DNA from: an uncultured Planococcus sp.
GTDB taxonomy: Bacteria > Bacillota > Bacilli > Bacillales_A > Planococcaceae
NCBI GenBank assembly: GCA_947502505.1
Contig: CANNAE010000005.1
Coordinates: 211,179 to 275,178, forward strand
Reading direction: 5' to 3'
Length of the DNA: 64,000 bases
Each line of letters opens with the position of its first letter. The first letter of the stretch is position 1. Under the pieces are notes generated by a model. It was not told the origin of the DNA. It was given only the letters and a program-made list of their open reading frames with translations, and ran no database searches. Positions 45,601 through 52,818 of the stretch are shown here, in pieces. Both the position numbers and the translations under genes were made by a program.

Positions 45601-45811
45601 TCTGCAAGAAGACGGCATTGAAGCAAGCATGAAAGTGAAAGGCATCAAAGCCGCAGCGGTTCTTGAGAATTCGGACGGAAAAGAAATCGAGTCAATGGGT
45701 CTAAAGAGCAGCAAGCTGTACTCATGGGAATCATGGGAGTTGCCGGAGACGCAGGAACGCTTGAAAGAGTCTTATTACATTTTGCAAGAAACCTTTAAAG
45801 ATACGGAGTGA
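42647..45811 (+). CDS. Large membrane-anchored protein with a glycosidase-like core
   Basis: 1054-residue protein of unrecognised family. An N-terminal span (about 6-26) acts as signal-anchor. Residues 30-370 look like a mixed alpha/beta domain (NVAIIDKTVPSEEYREHKGL). About 400-760 resemble a (beta/alpha)8 glycoside hydrolase: FTVKGVNMGMAKPG, NANALRVYTLHPPAF, GIEWYP (E546), LLIAEFGVP (E697) and GLVFTWQDEW; E546 and E697 are candidate acid/base and nucleophile. About 790-1045 is a beta-rich C-terminal part that may bind carbohydrate. Very acidic overall. Likely acts on an envelope or extracellular glycan; unproven. ATG at 42647 after GGGGGAA. Confidence 0.65.
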   Translation: MKKTTISIALIVLLFLSPFIFWLLQGKEPLNVAIIDKTVPSEEYREHKGLTWVLNHQRYVKEDESDYLADADYFGFMPDEAEKDYEVRGVEGIGSGYDLIYLADAYGVYEDDLPWQKAEGERSELIYGGLEMAEWQMIKQRVLDEGSDLVVEFNTFASPTDAAVSADMGEFLGLEWSGWSGRYFPDLAAGSEVPEWIVQNYEQGDEDWQFTGGGFVLVEDASGEVVVLSEERGDIESAGLQVKFTELGQSAFDLEESPTFDYWFDINEAQGETEVLAEYEWSLNEQGQEALSERGIPENFPAVLHAPVNDSDVYYLAGDFVDIEEVPSFYQYGGLAKMKDWLSFGGSDSFYWKTYVPMMETILAGSAEKERETEERVSVAAEKDGISYPSRVNGEQFEVFENGEWKDFTVKGVNMGMAKPGTFPGEAAISREEYDRWFKQIGEMNANALRVYTLHPPAFYKALAQYNKTAETPLYLYHGVWIDEEPLEETLDAFTPEITERFQQEMKNVADAVHGDAKIEEEPGHASGNYTADISDYVIGWMIGIEWYPFTVAEMDKKYPDLGEFSGTFIETEDANPMEHWIAEQLDELAVYEYETYNSMRPLSFTNWVTTDNIEQPAEPSEQEDMATVDPNHIRTTGELEEVGMFASYHVYPYYPDFLNLEEKYTEFIDHRGERNNYAGYLRDLNESHDMPLLIAEFGVPASRGMTHKNPFGWNQGFISESEQGEIVTHLYEDIIEEGMLGGLVFTWQDEWFKRTWNTMEYDNPNERPFWSNAQTNEQQFGLLSFDRHKVKVDGEDDWQDGTVLDEKEQGALRSLSMDSDERYVYVKAEFDPEQEWWNEDSLRLYFSVREDEGIEVAEEFLADFELSINGEEAVLQVAGDYDTFYYDYYNRLEMIPKEPDIENNFHPMRLALNKKFTRPDTGEVYPFEYYETGELRFGIADPEDAQYDSLNDYYYSEEQGILEIRIPWMLLNAKDPAKKEFTGDLQEDGIEASMKVKGIKAAAVLENSDGKEIESMGLKSSKLYSWESWELPETQERLKESYYILQETFKDTE

Positions 45812-45813
45812 AG

Positions 45814-45890
45814 AAAAGACCCATTACTGGGCTGTGCCGGAACCGTTAGGAACAACTAACGGCCTGGCCCGGTCCGTAAAGGGTCTTTTT
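45814..45890 (+). terminator. Large branched terminator
   Basis: AAAAGACCC/GGGTCTTTT close a structure holding CCGTTA/TAACGG and GGGC/GGCCCGG-type pairing. Confidence 0.7.
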
Positions 45891-45946
45891 CATTTTGGCA
45901 AATTTCGGGGAGGTGCCGAGCTTCCAATAGTTCAACTGAAAACAAA

Positions 45947-46028
45947 TGAAAATAATTCTCAGTTAGTTCTTGAAAATGGTTTTTATTCTGCTATACTAAT
46001 GAATGTAGTCAAGTGATAATGATTATCA
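45947..46028 (+). promoter_or_regulatory. Fur-controlled promoter
   Basis: A perfect 7-1-7 Fur box, TGATAAT-G-ATTATCA (46014-46028), and a weaker one, TGAAAATAATTCTCA (45947-45961, 12 of 15). Between them is TTGAAA (45970-45975), 16 bases, TATACT (45992-45997). Iron repression through Fur is likely. Confidence 0.85.
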
Positions 46029-46140
46029 GTATCATCCGATCGCTTGAATACATGCTTTGTCAAGGGTCACAGAAGCAAGATTACATAATGCAAGGGATGT
46101 CTATCATCCACCACTTTTAACAGTAGAGGAGACGGAAAAA

Positions 46141-47091
46141 ATGAAGAAATGGGCAATGGCAATTTTAATGCTAGCGATGTTTGCGGTACTCGCAGCTTGC
46201 GGGGCAGAGGAAGAGGCAACTGATAGTCAAACGGCAGATGCACAAACAACAGAAACGATGACGGTGACGCACGAACTCGGTGAGACCGAAGTGCCGAAAA
46301 ACCCTGAGAAAGTTGTCGTCTTTGACTTTGGAATCTTGGATACACTAGATCAATTGGGCGTAGAGTCTGTGGCAGGCGTTGCACAAGGAAGCATTCCTAC
46401 ATATTTGGAGAAATACGAAGACACGGAGAAATACGAAAATATCGGTACATTGAAAGAAGCGGATTTTGAAGCGATCCATGCTATGGAGCCGGATTTGATC
46501 ATCATCTCTGGACGCCAAGCGGAGATGTACAACGAATTCAGCGATATCGCGCCAACAATCCACTTAGGCGTGGACACAACGGATTATATGAATTCCTTCA
46601 CGACGAACATGGAAACGGTCGGAGAAATCTTCGGCAAGGAAGCGGAAATTGAAGAAGAACTTGCAGCTATCAACAAACAAATCGAAGGCGTCCAGGAAAA
46701 AACTGCGGCTTCTGAAGAAAAAGGCTTGATCGTCTTGGCCAACGAAGGAAAAGTCAGTGCATATGGCGCCGCATCACGCTTCGGCATCATCCATGACGTA
46801 TTCGGCGTGAAACAAGCAGACGAAGGCATCGAAGCTTCTACACACGGCCAGAGCATCACGTTTGAGTACATTCTTGATACAAACCCGGATATGATGTTTG
46901 TTGTCGACCGCAATGCAGCAGTTGGAAATGATGCAAGTGCAAAAGATTCGTTGGAAAATGAATTGGTACAGAAAACGAATGCTTACCAAAACGATAACAT
47001 CATTTACCTAGATCCAGATTATTGGTACCTATCAGGTGGCGGATTGCAGTCTGTCAGCGAAATGGTCAACGCTATCGAATCTGCATTCTAA
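46141..47091 (+). CDS. Siderophore/iron ABC transporter substrate-binding lipoprotein
   Basis: 316-residue lipoprotein (lipobox LAAC, Cys about residue 20) of the FecB/YclQ branch that binds iron-siderophore outside the membrane. Conserved VVVFDFGILDTLDQLGVESV, IHAMEPDLIIISGRQ and the helical linker are seen. GAGGAG precedes the ATG. It has a perfect Fur box upstream, yet no permease or ATPase genes lie nearby, so it must share a transporter encoded elsewhere. Confidence 0.9.
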   Translation: MKKWAMAILMLAMFAVLAACGAEEEATDSQTADAQTTETMTVTHELGETEVPKNPEKVVVFDFGILDTLDQLGVESVAGVAQGSIPTYLEKYEDTEKYENIGTLKEADFEAIHAMEPDLIIISGRQAEMYNEFSDIAPTIHLGVDTTDYMNSFTTNMETVGEIFGKEAEIEEELAAINKQIEGVQEKTAASEEKGLIVLANEGKVSAYGAASRFGIIHDVFGVKQADEGIEASTHGQSITFEYILDTNPDMMFVVDRNAAVGNDASAKDSLENELVQKTNAYQNDNIIYLDPDYWYLSGGGLQSVSEMVNAIESAF

Positions 47092-47096
47092 TCTCA

Positions 47097-47121
47097 AAGC
47101 CCTGGCTATGCCAGGGTTTTT
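47097..47121 (+). terminator. Terminator of the siderophore-binding gene
   Basis: GCCCTGGC/GCCAGGGT around three bases, with T-run. Confidence 0.82.
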
Positions 47122-47143
47122 ATCTATTAAAGGAGGAAAAAGC

Positions 47144-47779
47144 ATGGAAGCAATCAATTCTTATCTCAATAAAGTATTTGTCGAACAAGATGAAACTCTA
47201 GAGGGGGTACTTAAAGCCATCGTGGCAAAAGGAATGCGGCCGATATCCGTATCGCCGGCATCCGGAAAACTGCTGACGATGCTGGTGGCGATGACGGGAG
47301 CCAAGGAAGTACTTGAAATCGGTGCGCTCGGCGGCTATAGCGGCATTTGCCTGGCCCGGGGATTCGGTGCACACGGCCGCCTGACCTCGTTGGAGTTGGA
47401 ACAAGACTACGCAGAACTGGCCAATGCTCATCTGGCAGGGGCGGGATTCGGCGGGCAAGTCGGCTATTTGATAGGGCCAGCTTTGCAAAGCCTGGAACAA
47501 TTGAAAAGCCAAGGGCGGACATTCGATTTCTTTTTCATCGATGCCGATAAGGAGAATTATAAAAATTACTTGAATGCCTGCCTGGAATTGGCGATGGAGG
47601 GCGCATTGATTGTCGCGGATAATGTGCTGGCTGGAGGCAGTGTAGCGGATGCGGGCATACAGCGCCAGCACACAGAGAACATGAGGAAGTTCAACGAAAT
47701 GGTTGCCCAGCATCCGCAGCTGGAGTCGATGCTGTTGCCGCTCGGTGACGGGCTTCTCGTATCGAGAGTGAAAAAATAA
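47144..47779 (+). CDS. SAM-dependent O-methyltransferase (YrrM-like)
   Basis: 211-residue class I methyltransferase of the catechol-O-methyltransferase-like group. Motif I is VLEIGALGGYSGICLARG (about residues 53-70); FFIDADKENYKNYL and ALIVADNVLAGG hold the metal-binding Asp and Asn. AAAGGAGG precedes the ATG at 47144. The methyl acceptor is unknown. Confidence 0.88.
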   Translation: MEAINSYLNKVFVEQDETLEGVLKAIVAKGMRPISVSPASGKLLTMLVAMTGAKEVLEIGALGGYSGICLARGFGAHGRLTSLELEQDYAELANAHLAGAGFGGQVGYLIGPALQSLEQLKSQGRTFDFFFIDADKENYKNYLNACLELAMEGALIVADNVLAGGSVADAGIQRQHTENMRKFNEMVAQHPQLESMLLPLGDGLLVSRVKK

Positions 47780-47780
47780 C

Positions 47781-47816
47781 AAAAGGACGGAAGGCTCTTA
47801 CGCCTTCCGTCCTTTT
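47781..47816. terminator. Bidirectional terminator
   Basis: Perfect arms AAAAGGACGGAAGGC and complement around six bases. Confidence 0.9.
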
Positions 47817-47835
47817 GTTGCAGGCCAATCGCAAT

Positions 47836-48579
47836 TTATTCATAGCTACGGAAAAAGGCCAGCGTGCCGTCGATAATCCGTTGTTGGTCATGGTCAAGTG
47901 TCGCTACATGGTAGCTGTCGGGCAAGTCGACGATCTCTTTTTCCCCAGATGAAATATGCTCGTAGATCAATCTGGAATTATCGGGTGGCACGACATGGTC
48001 TTCCGGTGAGACGAAGAGCAATGCCGGGCAGTGGATGGCCGACAGGTTTTTTTTGACCAGGTCCATGAAAGGCAGGATCTCCTTGACGGAAGCGACCGGG
48101 GTTTTGTCATAGGCAAGCTCAGTAACGCCTGGCTTTTTGATGTCGGACCCGATAGCATCCAAAAAGCGGATATCCTGTAATTCCATGACGCTTTCCATCG
48201 CCGGCACTTCGATAGCGGCGTTGATCAAGGAAATGGCACGGATCTCCGGATGGTTTTCCGCCATATAAAGCGCAAGCGTCCCGCCCATCGACAAGCCTGC
48301 CACGAATATCTTGTCGCAGCGTTCCATCAGCCACGCGTAAGCTTCTTCGACAGAAGCGACCCAATCCTGATACGTGCTCGTCTCCATATCTTCATAATGT
48401 GTGCCATGCCCTTTCAGGCGGGGAGCATAGACGCTATAGCCTTCCTGTGCAAAAGCCTCAGCGAGCGGGCGCATGCTTTGCGTCGTCCCGGTAAAGCCGT
48501 GCGAGATGAGGATGCCGGTTTTTCCACCTTCAAAAATGAAGGGCTCCGCACCGGGAAGTATATCGAACTCATGTGTCAT
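47836..48579 (-). CDS. Alpha/beta hydrolase, carboxylesterase/monoacylglycerol lipase type
   Basis: 247-residue esterase like Geobacillus Est30. Nucleophile elbow GLSMGG (Ser about residue 96), acid in FVSPEDHVVPP, His in DSYHVATLDHD, and oxyanion HGFTGTTQSM are all present. AAAGGAGG precedes the ATG. Acts on short to medium acyl esters in relatives; cytosolic, no signal. Confidence 0.9.
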   Translation of the reverse strand: MTHEFDILPGAEPFIFEGGKTGILISHGFTGTTQSMRPLAEAFAQEGYSVYAPRLKGHGTHYEDMETSTYQDWVASVEEAYAWLMERCDKIFVAGLSMGGTLALYMAENHPEIRAISLINAAIEVPAMESVMELQDIRFLDAIGSDIKKPGVTELAYDKTPVASVKEILPFMDLVKKNLSAIHCPALLFVSPEDHVVPPDNSRLIYEHISSGEKEIVDLPDSYHVATLDHDQQRIIDGTLAFFRSYE

Positions 48580-48699
48580 CCAAAAACCTCCTTTAAGTTA
48601 TCCTTAACTATTCGTTGCCTTATGGAAAAATCCTGCCAGCCAGGTTGCCCAAAAAGCAATGCTATACTAGTGAAAGTATAGTGAACTGGGGGAGATTTC

Positions 48700-49098
48700 G
48701 TGCGCAATGTAGAGGAATATGGACAATTGATTGAGCAATTTGAGAACGGCCCTTATTTCCGGCTGCTGGGCTTTCACATCGATTGGGTGGAGTATGGCAA
48801 AGCGTCGATGCGTCTAGAGAAAAAAACCGCAAATGATAATATGCAAAATATGCTGCATGGGGGCGCGATTATGTCAGGGCTCGATATCGTCATGGGATTG
48901 GCTTCCCGCTCGCTCGGCAGTGACGCAGTTTCGACGATCCAAATGGAAGTCCGCTTTATCAAAAGCCTGGCTGAAGGGACGGCCATTTTCCAAGCGGAAC
49001 TGCTGCACCGGACCAATAGTACGGCAATCCTGACAGCGCGTGTCGTCAGTGATCGGGATGAATTATTGGCCTATAGCACCGGGACGTTCAAATTATAA
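48700..49098 (+). CDS. PaaI-like hotdog thioesterase
   Basis: 132-residue acyl-CoA thioesterase-fold protein. The active-site block MLHGGAIMSGLDIVMGLAS (about residues 48-66) has the HGG and Asp typical of PaaI/YdiI types. GTG start after GGGGGAG. Divergent from the esterase gene. Acyl substrate unknown. Confidence 0.85.
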   Translation: MRNVEEYGQLIEQFENGPYFRLLGFHIDWVEYGKASMRLEKKTANDNMQNMLHGGAIMSGLDIVMGLASRSLGSDAVSTIQMEVRFIKSLAEGTAIFQAELLHRTNSTAILTARVVSDRDELLAYSTGTFKL

Positions 49099-49164
49099 TT
49101 TCCTGCTCCTTTTCGCAAATCGCGGAGGGGAGTTTTTAATTGGAGGCAATTGGAAACCGTTTTC

Positions 49165-49227
49165 TTGACCCGGCCGATAGCCCTTGTTATAATTACTTTT
49201 AATTAAAGATATTTTAATTCAAAGTAA
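49165..49227 (+). promoter_or_regulatory. Promoter and operator of the MarR-dioxygenase operon
   Basis: TTGACC (49165-49170), 17 bases, TATAAT (49188-49193). Over the start site, TTACTTTTAATTAA (49193-49206) and TTAATTCAAAGTAA (49214-49227) are inverted repeats matching at 13 of 14 positions with seven bases between them: a likely binding site for the MarR protein encoded next. Confidence 0.8.
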
Positions 49228-49240
49228 AGAGGTGGAATAG

Positions 49241-49714
49241 ATGGAGTTCTCCAACCAGAACCTAAAAGCTGTAACCGTATTGATTCGCGCTGCAGATGCG
49301 ATCCACGATGCCATCAAGTGCGATGCAGCGGGCTACGGTTTGAACGCGACAGAATTCTCGGTACTTGAACTGCTATATCATCAAGGACGCCAGCCGATAC
49401 AGGCTATTGGCAAGAGAGTGCTGATTGCAAGCAGCAGCATCACGTATGTAGTCGATAAATTGGAGCAAAAAGGCTATGTCGAACGGGAAGCGTGTAAGGA
49501 AGACCGGCGTGTGACTTATGCGTCGTTGACAGACGGCGGGCAAGAATTGATGAAACGGATCTTCCCGGAGCATGAGCGGCAGATGGATACATTATTCGCG
49601 GGACTTGAGCCGGCGGAAGTGGCGGAATTGATCGAGAAGCTGAAAAAAGTCGGCCACGAAGCGCAAGAAAGCAATGAAGAGAAAATGGGAAATGATAAGG
49701 AGCGGTTTGCATGA
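49241..49714 (+). CDS. MarR-family regulator (MhqR/OhrR-like)
   Basis: 157-residue winged-helix repressor. The recognition helix and wing are ASSSITYVVDKLEQKGYVER and CKEDRRVTYASLTDGG (about residues 66-103). A Cys lies at about residue 28 (AIKCDAAGYGLN). It overlaps the ring-cleaving dioxygenase gene by four bases, the MhqR-MhqO theme of B. subtilis quinone resistance. AGAGGTGG precedes the ATG. Confidence 0.88.
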   Translation: MEFSNQNLKAVTVLIRAADAIHDAIKCDAAGYGLNATEFSVLELLYHQGRQPIQAIGKRVLIASSSITYVVDKLEQKGYVEREACKEDRRVTYASLTDGGQELMKRIFPEHERQMDTLFAGLEPAEVAELIEKLKKVGHEAQESNEEKMGNDKERFA

Positions 49715-50694
49715 ACGAATTGAAAGGAATCCACCATGTAACGGCGATCACGAGCAGCGCCGAAAAGAATTATGAATTTTTCACCCGTGTACTCGGCATG
49801 AGATTGGTCAAGAAAACAGTGAACCAAGATGATATACAAACGTATCACTTGTTCTTTGCAGACGATAAAGGCTCAGCCGGGACGGATATGACTTTTTTTG
49901 ATTTTCCGGGAATCCCGAAAGGCTCTCACGGAACGAACGAAATTTACAAAACGGCTTTCCGAGTACCGACAGATAAAGCGCTTAGCTATTGGGAAAAACG
50001 TTTTGACAAATACGAAGTACAGCACAGTCCTATAACCGGGCAATTCGGCGTCCAAACTTTGTCGTTCTCAGACTTTGATGACCAGCAATATATGCTCGTA
50101 TCGGACGAATACAATAAAGGTGTACAATCAGGGACGCCTTGGCAAGACGGCCCGGTCCCGCTTGAATTTGCCATCACAGGCCTTGGCCCGGTCCATATTC
50201 GCATCGAACGCTTCGATTATTTGAAGGAAGTATTGGAAAAAGCGATGCATATGCGCGAAATCTCTCAAGATGGGGCCATGCATTTATTCGAGATGGGCGA
50301 AGGCGGAAACGGAGCCCAAGTGATCGTCGAACATAACGCGGATTTGCCGGCTGGCCAACAAGGCTTCGGTACGGTCCACCATGCGGCCTTCCGCGTAGCG
50401 GACCGGGAAGCATTGGATGAATGGATCCGCCATATGCAGAAAATCGGATTCTCGACGTCCGGCTATGTTGACCGCTTTTTCTTTGAATCGCTGTATGCAC
50501 GAGTCGCTCCTGGCTTATTATTCGAATGGGCGACGGATGGCCCGGGCTTTATGGGCGACGAGCCATATGAAACGCTGGGCGAGAAACTGTCTTTGCCTCC
50601 ATTTTTGGAGCCGAAACGCGAACAGATTGAAAGCATGGTGCGTCCGATCGACACGGTGCGCAGTACACAGTCTATCGAAAAAGAATACCTGTAA
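49711..50694 (+). CDS. Ring-cleaving dioxygenase (MhqO-like)
   Basis: 327-residue double-VOC protein. GIHHVTAITSSAEKNYEFFT opens the first module; LEFAITGLGPVHIRIERFDY and GTVHHAAFRVADREALDEW mark the second, with metal ligands expected from His in HHVTA, VHHAA and a Glu near residue 275 (FFESLYARVAPG). B. subtilis MhqO/MhqA type enzymes detoxify hydroquinones and catechols. The ATG overlaps the MarR stop (ATGA). AAGGAG precedes it. Confidence 0.88.
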   Translation: MNELKGIHHVTAITSSAEKNYEFFTRVLGMRLVKKTVNQDDIQTYHLFFADDKGSAGTDMTFFDFPGIPKGSHGTNEIYKTAFRVPTDKALSYWEKRFDKYEVQHSPITGQFGVQTLSFSDFDDQQYMLVSDEYNKGVQSGTPWQDGPVPLEFAITGLGPVHIRIERFDYLKEVLEKAMHMREISQDGAMHLFEMGEGGNGAQVIVEHNADLPAGQQGFGTVHHAAFRVADREALDEWIRHMQKIGFSTSGYVDRFFFESLYARVAPGLLFEWATDGPGFMGDEPYETLGEKLSLPPFLEPKREQIESMVRPIDTVRSTQSIEKEYL

Positions 50695-50703
50695 GAAACG
50701 GTT

Positions 50704-50736
50704 GGCACTGCTCACATTGGGCAGTGCTTTTTTTTA
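50704..50736 (+). terminator. Terminator of the MarR-dioxygenase operon
   Basis: GCACTGC/GCAGTGC with eight T. Confidence 0.85.
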
Positions 50737-50849
50737 TGGCGGGCGAAAGAAGTGGAGGTTTTAAAAATCTGAAATAATGGGACAATTTTGGGAACTTATC
50801 CCACTTCTCTTCGTATGTATAGATAACACGCGAAAAGGGGAGAAGAATG

Positions 50850-51149
50850 ATGCCGAAATGCCAAAATTGCGGAACGACATGGACTTGGGTGCAGAGCGTT
50901 TGCCGACTGGTCACACTCGGGGATCGCTTAACTTGCCCATCTTGCAGGCAAGATCAATTCTTGACGATGAAAGCGCGTAAAAAGACCAGCCTATTCGTTT
51001 TTATCGCGCCTCTTCTCATGTTCATTTCAGTCGCTTTTGGCATCGAGCCGTTCGCCTCCCTTGCCTTATTCCTCGCAACTTTTCTAGTGGTCCTGTTCAT
51101 CTTTCCATTTTTTATCGAATTGACAGACGAGCGCGGGCCAATGTGGTAA
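50850..51149 (+). CDS. TIGR04104-type zinc-finger membrane protein
   Basis: 99-residue small protein with an N-terminal zinc ribbon, CQNCG then about 20 residues to CPSCR (residues 4-7 and 30-33), the CxxC-20-CxxC pattern of the Bacillales TIGR04104 family, followed by two membrane spans (about 46-66 and 68-90). AAGGGGAG lies upstream; ATGs at 50847 and 50850 are both possible. Function unknown. Confidence 0.8.
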   Translation: MPKCQNCGTTWTWVQSVCRLVTLGDRLTCPSCRQDQFLTMKARKKTSLFVFIAPLLMFISVAFGIEPFASLALFLATFLVVLFIFPFFIELTDERGPMW

Positions 51150-51265
51150 GTAGTGAAAATCCGAGTTTATTTCTAGGGATTGAATGGGCCGCTTACGATA
51201 ATTGAGGATTCTTTTCTGGACAGCCCCTGAAGCTTGCGCTAAACTTACAGATAATCATCTATAGC

Positions 51266-51390
51266 GTTCTTCGGGGTCGGGTGAAATTCCCAATCGACGG
51301 TAACGGAGCAATCCGAAGCCCGTGAGCCTTTCGGGGCAGGATTTGGTGCAAGTCCAAAGCCGACAGTTAAAGTCTGGATGGGAGAAGAAC
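51266..51390 (+). promoter_or_regulatory. FMN riboswitch 1 (RFN element)
   Basis: All conserved RFN blocks are present: TTCGGGGTCGGGTGAAATTC, GAAGCCCGTGAGCC, GGCAGGATTTGGTGCAAGTC and AAGTCTGGATGGGAGAAG. P1 is GTTCTTC (51266-51272) with GAAGAAC (51384-51390). FMN binding should favour the terminator at 51441. Confidence 0.96.
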
Positions 51391-51440
51391 CGTCAAGCAA
51401 CCTATTAGCAATCGCTTAGGTTTCTTTGATATGCACTTTC

Positions 51441-51475
51441 AAGGCCCCTTTCTTTTATGGAAGGGGCCTTTTTTG
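51441..51475 (+). terminator. Terminator controlled by FMN riboswitch 1
   Basis: AAGGCCCCTT (51441-51450) and AAGGGGCCTT (51461-51470), then T-run. Confidence 0.9.
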
Positions 51476-51503
51476 CATACTATGGATGAGCAGCTGAATA
51501 GTA

Positions 51504-51628
51504 TTCCTTCGGGGTCGGGTGAAATTCCCAATCGACGGTAACGAAGCAATTCGAAGCCCGTGAGCCTTTCGGGGCAGGATTTGGTGCAAGTCCAAAGCCG
51601 ACAGTTAAAGTCTGGATGGGAGAAGGAA
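51504..51628 (+). promoter_or_regulatory. FMN riboswitch 2 (RFN element), near-identical tandem copy
   Basis: The core is identical to riboswitch 1 except for G51306-C51313, which is A51544-T51551 here, a change that keeps the base pair. P1 also differs but still pairs: TTCCTTC (51504-51510) with GAAGGAA (51622-51628). Confidence 0.96.
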
Positions 51629-51678
51629 GAACACGGAAATTATAGACTATTCTATAGTTCTATTTCCTATTGTCTTCT

Positions 51679-51710
51679 AACCCATTGGTCCATCAATGGG
51701 TTTTTATTTT
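51679..51710 (+). terminator. Terminator controlled by FMN riboswitch 2
   Basis: AACCCATTG (51679-51687) and CAATGGGTT (51694-51702), then a T-rich run. Confidence 0.82.
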
Positions 51711-51730
51711 GTTCTGAAAGGCGTGATCAA

Positions 51731-52813
51731 GTGGATGATCAGCAAATCATGAAGCAAGCACTGGAGTTGGCGCAATCAGCCGCCGGCCAGACTTCGCCGA
51801 ACCCGCTTGTCGGGTCGGTGATCGTAAAAGAGGGCCGCATTATCGGAATGGGCGCGCACCTGAAAGCGGGTCAGCCCCACGCAGAAATCCATGCGCTGAA
51901 TATGGCCGGCAGTGAAGCACAAGGCGCAGATTTATATGTGACCTTGGAGCCTTGCAGCCATCATGGCCGGACTGAGCCCTGCGCAGACGCGATTATAAAA
52001 GCCGGCATCCGCCGCGTTGTCGTCGCAGTGCTGGATCCGAACCCGCTTGTCTCAGGCCAAGGCATCCAAAAACTTGAAAAAGCCGGTGTCATTGTAGAGA
52101 CCGGTGTCTGCGAACAGCAAGCAGCGGAGCTGAACCGGATGTTCTTCACCTATATCCGTAAAAATCGCCCTTTCGTGACATTGAAACACGCGATTACCTT
52201 AGACGGTAAAATTGCCGTACACGGTGGCCGTTCGGAAAAAATTACAGGTCCTGAAGTGCAGCATGACGTCCACCGGCTCCGTTTGCTGCACGATGCCATC
52301 CTGGTCGGTGCACAGACCGTTGCACTCGATAATCCCCGCTTGACCAATCGGTTTGACGACTCCCCGAGGCAGCCGATCCGCGTCATATTGGATCGCCATC
52401 TGCGCATCCCGATAGAGAGCCACGTGATTCAAGTGCCTGATGCCCCTACTTGGATTATTGTCGGATCACAGGCGGATATTAGCAAACACGGGGCTTTACC
52501 GGAGCACGTCCAAATCCTGCAGTTGGATACGCCCGATGTCGAAATTGCCGCAGCGCTGGAATTGCTTGCTGCGCGCAAGGTTTTATCGGTGTTTGTAGAA
52601 GGCGGGCAAAAAATCAACACCGCTTTCCTGCAAAGCGGGCAAGTGGATGAAATCGCTACGTATATCGCGCCGATCATTCTCGGCAGCGAAGGAACCGTTT
52701 CCGTATTTGGTGATTTGCATGCCAGTTCCACGGCAAACGGCGTCCGTTTGGAGACGCAAAAAGTGGAGCGCATCGGAACGGATCTGAAGATCATCTCCAC
52801 CTTAAAGGAGTGA
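51731..52813 (+). CDS. ribD: Bifunctional riboflavin deaminase/reductase RibD
   Basis: 360-residue two-domain enzyme doing the second and third steps of riboflavin synthesis. The N-terminal deaminase has zinc ligands in HAEIHAL and PCSHHGRTEPC; the C-terminal reductase begins around KHAITLDGKIA (about residue 155) and ends with VFVEGGQKINTAF. The frame is open upstream through the riboswitch, but GTG at 51731 is chosen for homologue length and an AAAGG upstream. First gene of ribD-ribE-ribBA-ribH. Confidence 0.95.
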   Translation: MDDQQIMKQALELAQSAAGQTSPNPLVGSVIVKEGRIIGMGAHLKAGQPHAEIHALNMAGSEAQGADLYVTLEPCSHHGRTEPCADAIIKAGIRRVVVAVLDPNPLVSGQGIQKLEKAGVIVETGVCEQQAAELNRMFFTYIRKNRPFVTLKHAITLDGKIAVHGGRSEKITGPEVQHDVHRLRLLHDAILVGAQTVALDNPRLTNRFDDSPRQPIRVILDRHLRIPIESHVIQVPDAPTWIIVGSQADISKHGALPEHVQILQLDTPDVEIAAALELLAARKVLSVFVEGGQKINTAFLQSGQVDEIATYIAPIILGSEGTVSVFGDLHASSTANGVRLETQKVERIGTDLKIISTLKE

Positions 52814-52818
52814 CACAC

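Larger units (their letters stand above)
51150..51730 (+). other. Riboflavin operon leader
   Basis: About 580 bases without a gene. It holds two complete FMN riboswitches in tandem, each followed by its own terminator, then the ribD start. The promoter should lie near 51220-51260, but no convincing boxes were fixed. Confidence 0.9.

Noticed and set aside
51560..51730. A longer RibD starting inside the second riboswitch
   Set aside because: The extra residues translate the riboswitch and terminator; RibD homologues start near the GTG at 51731.
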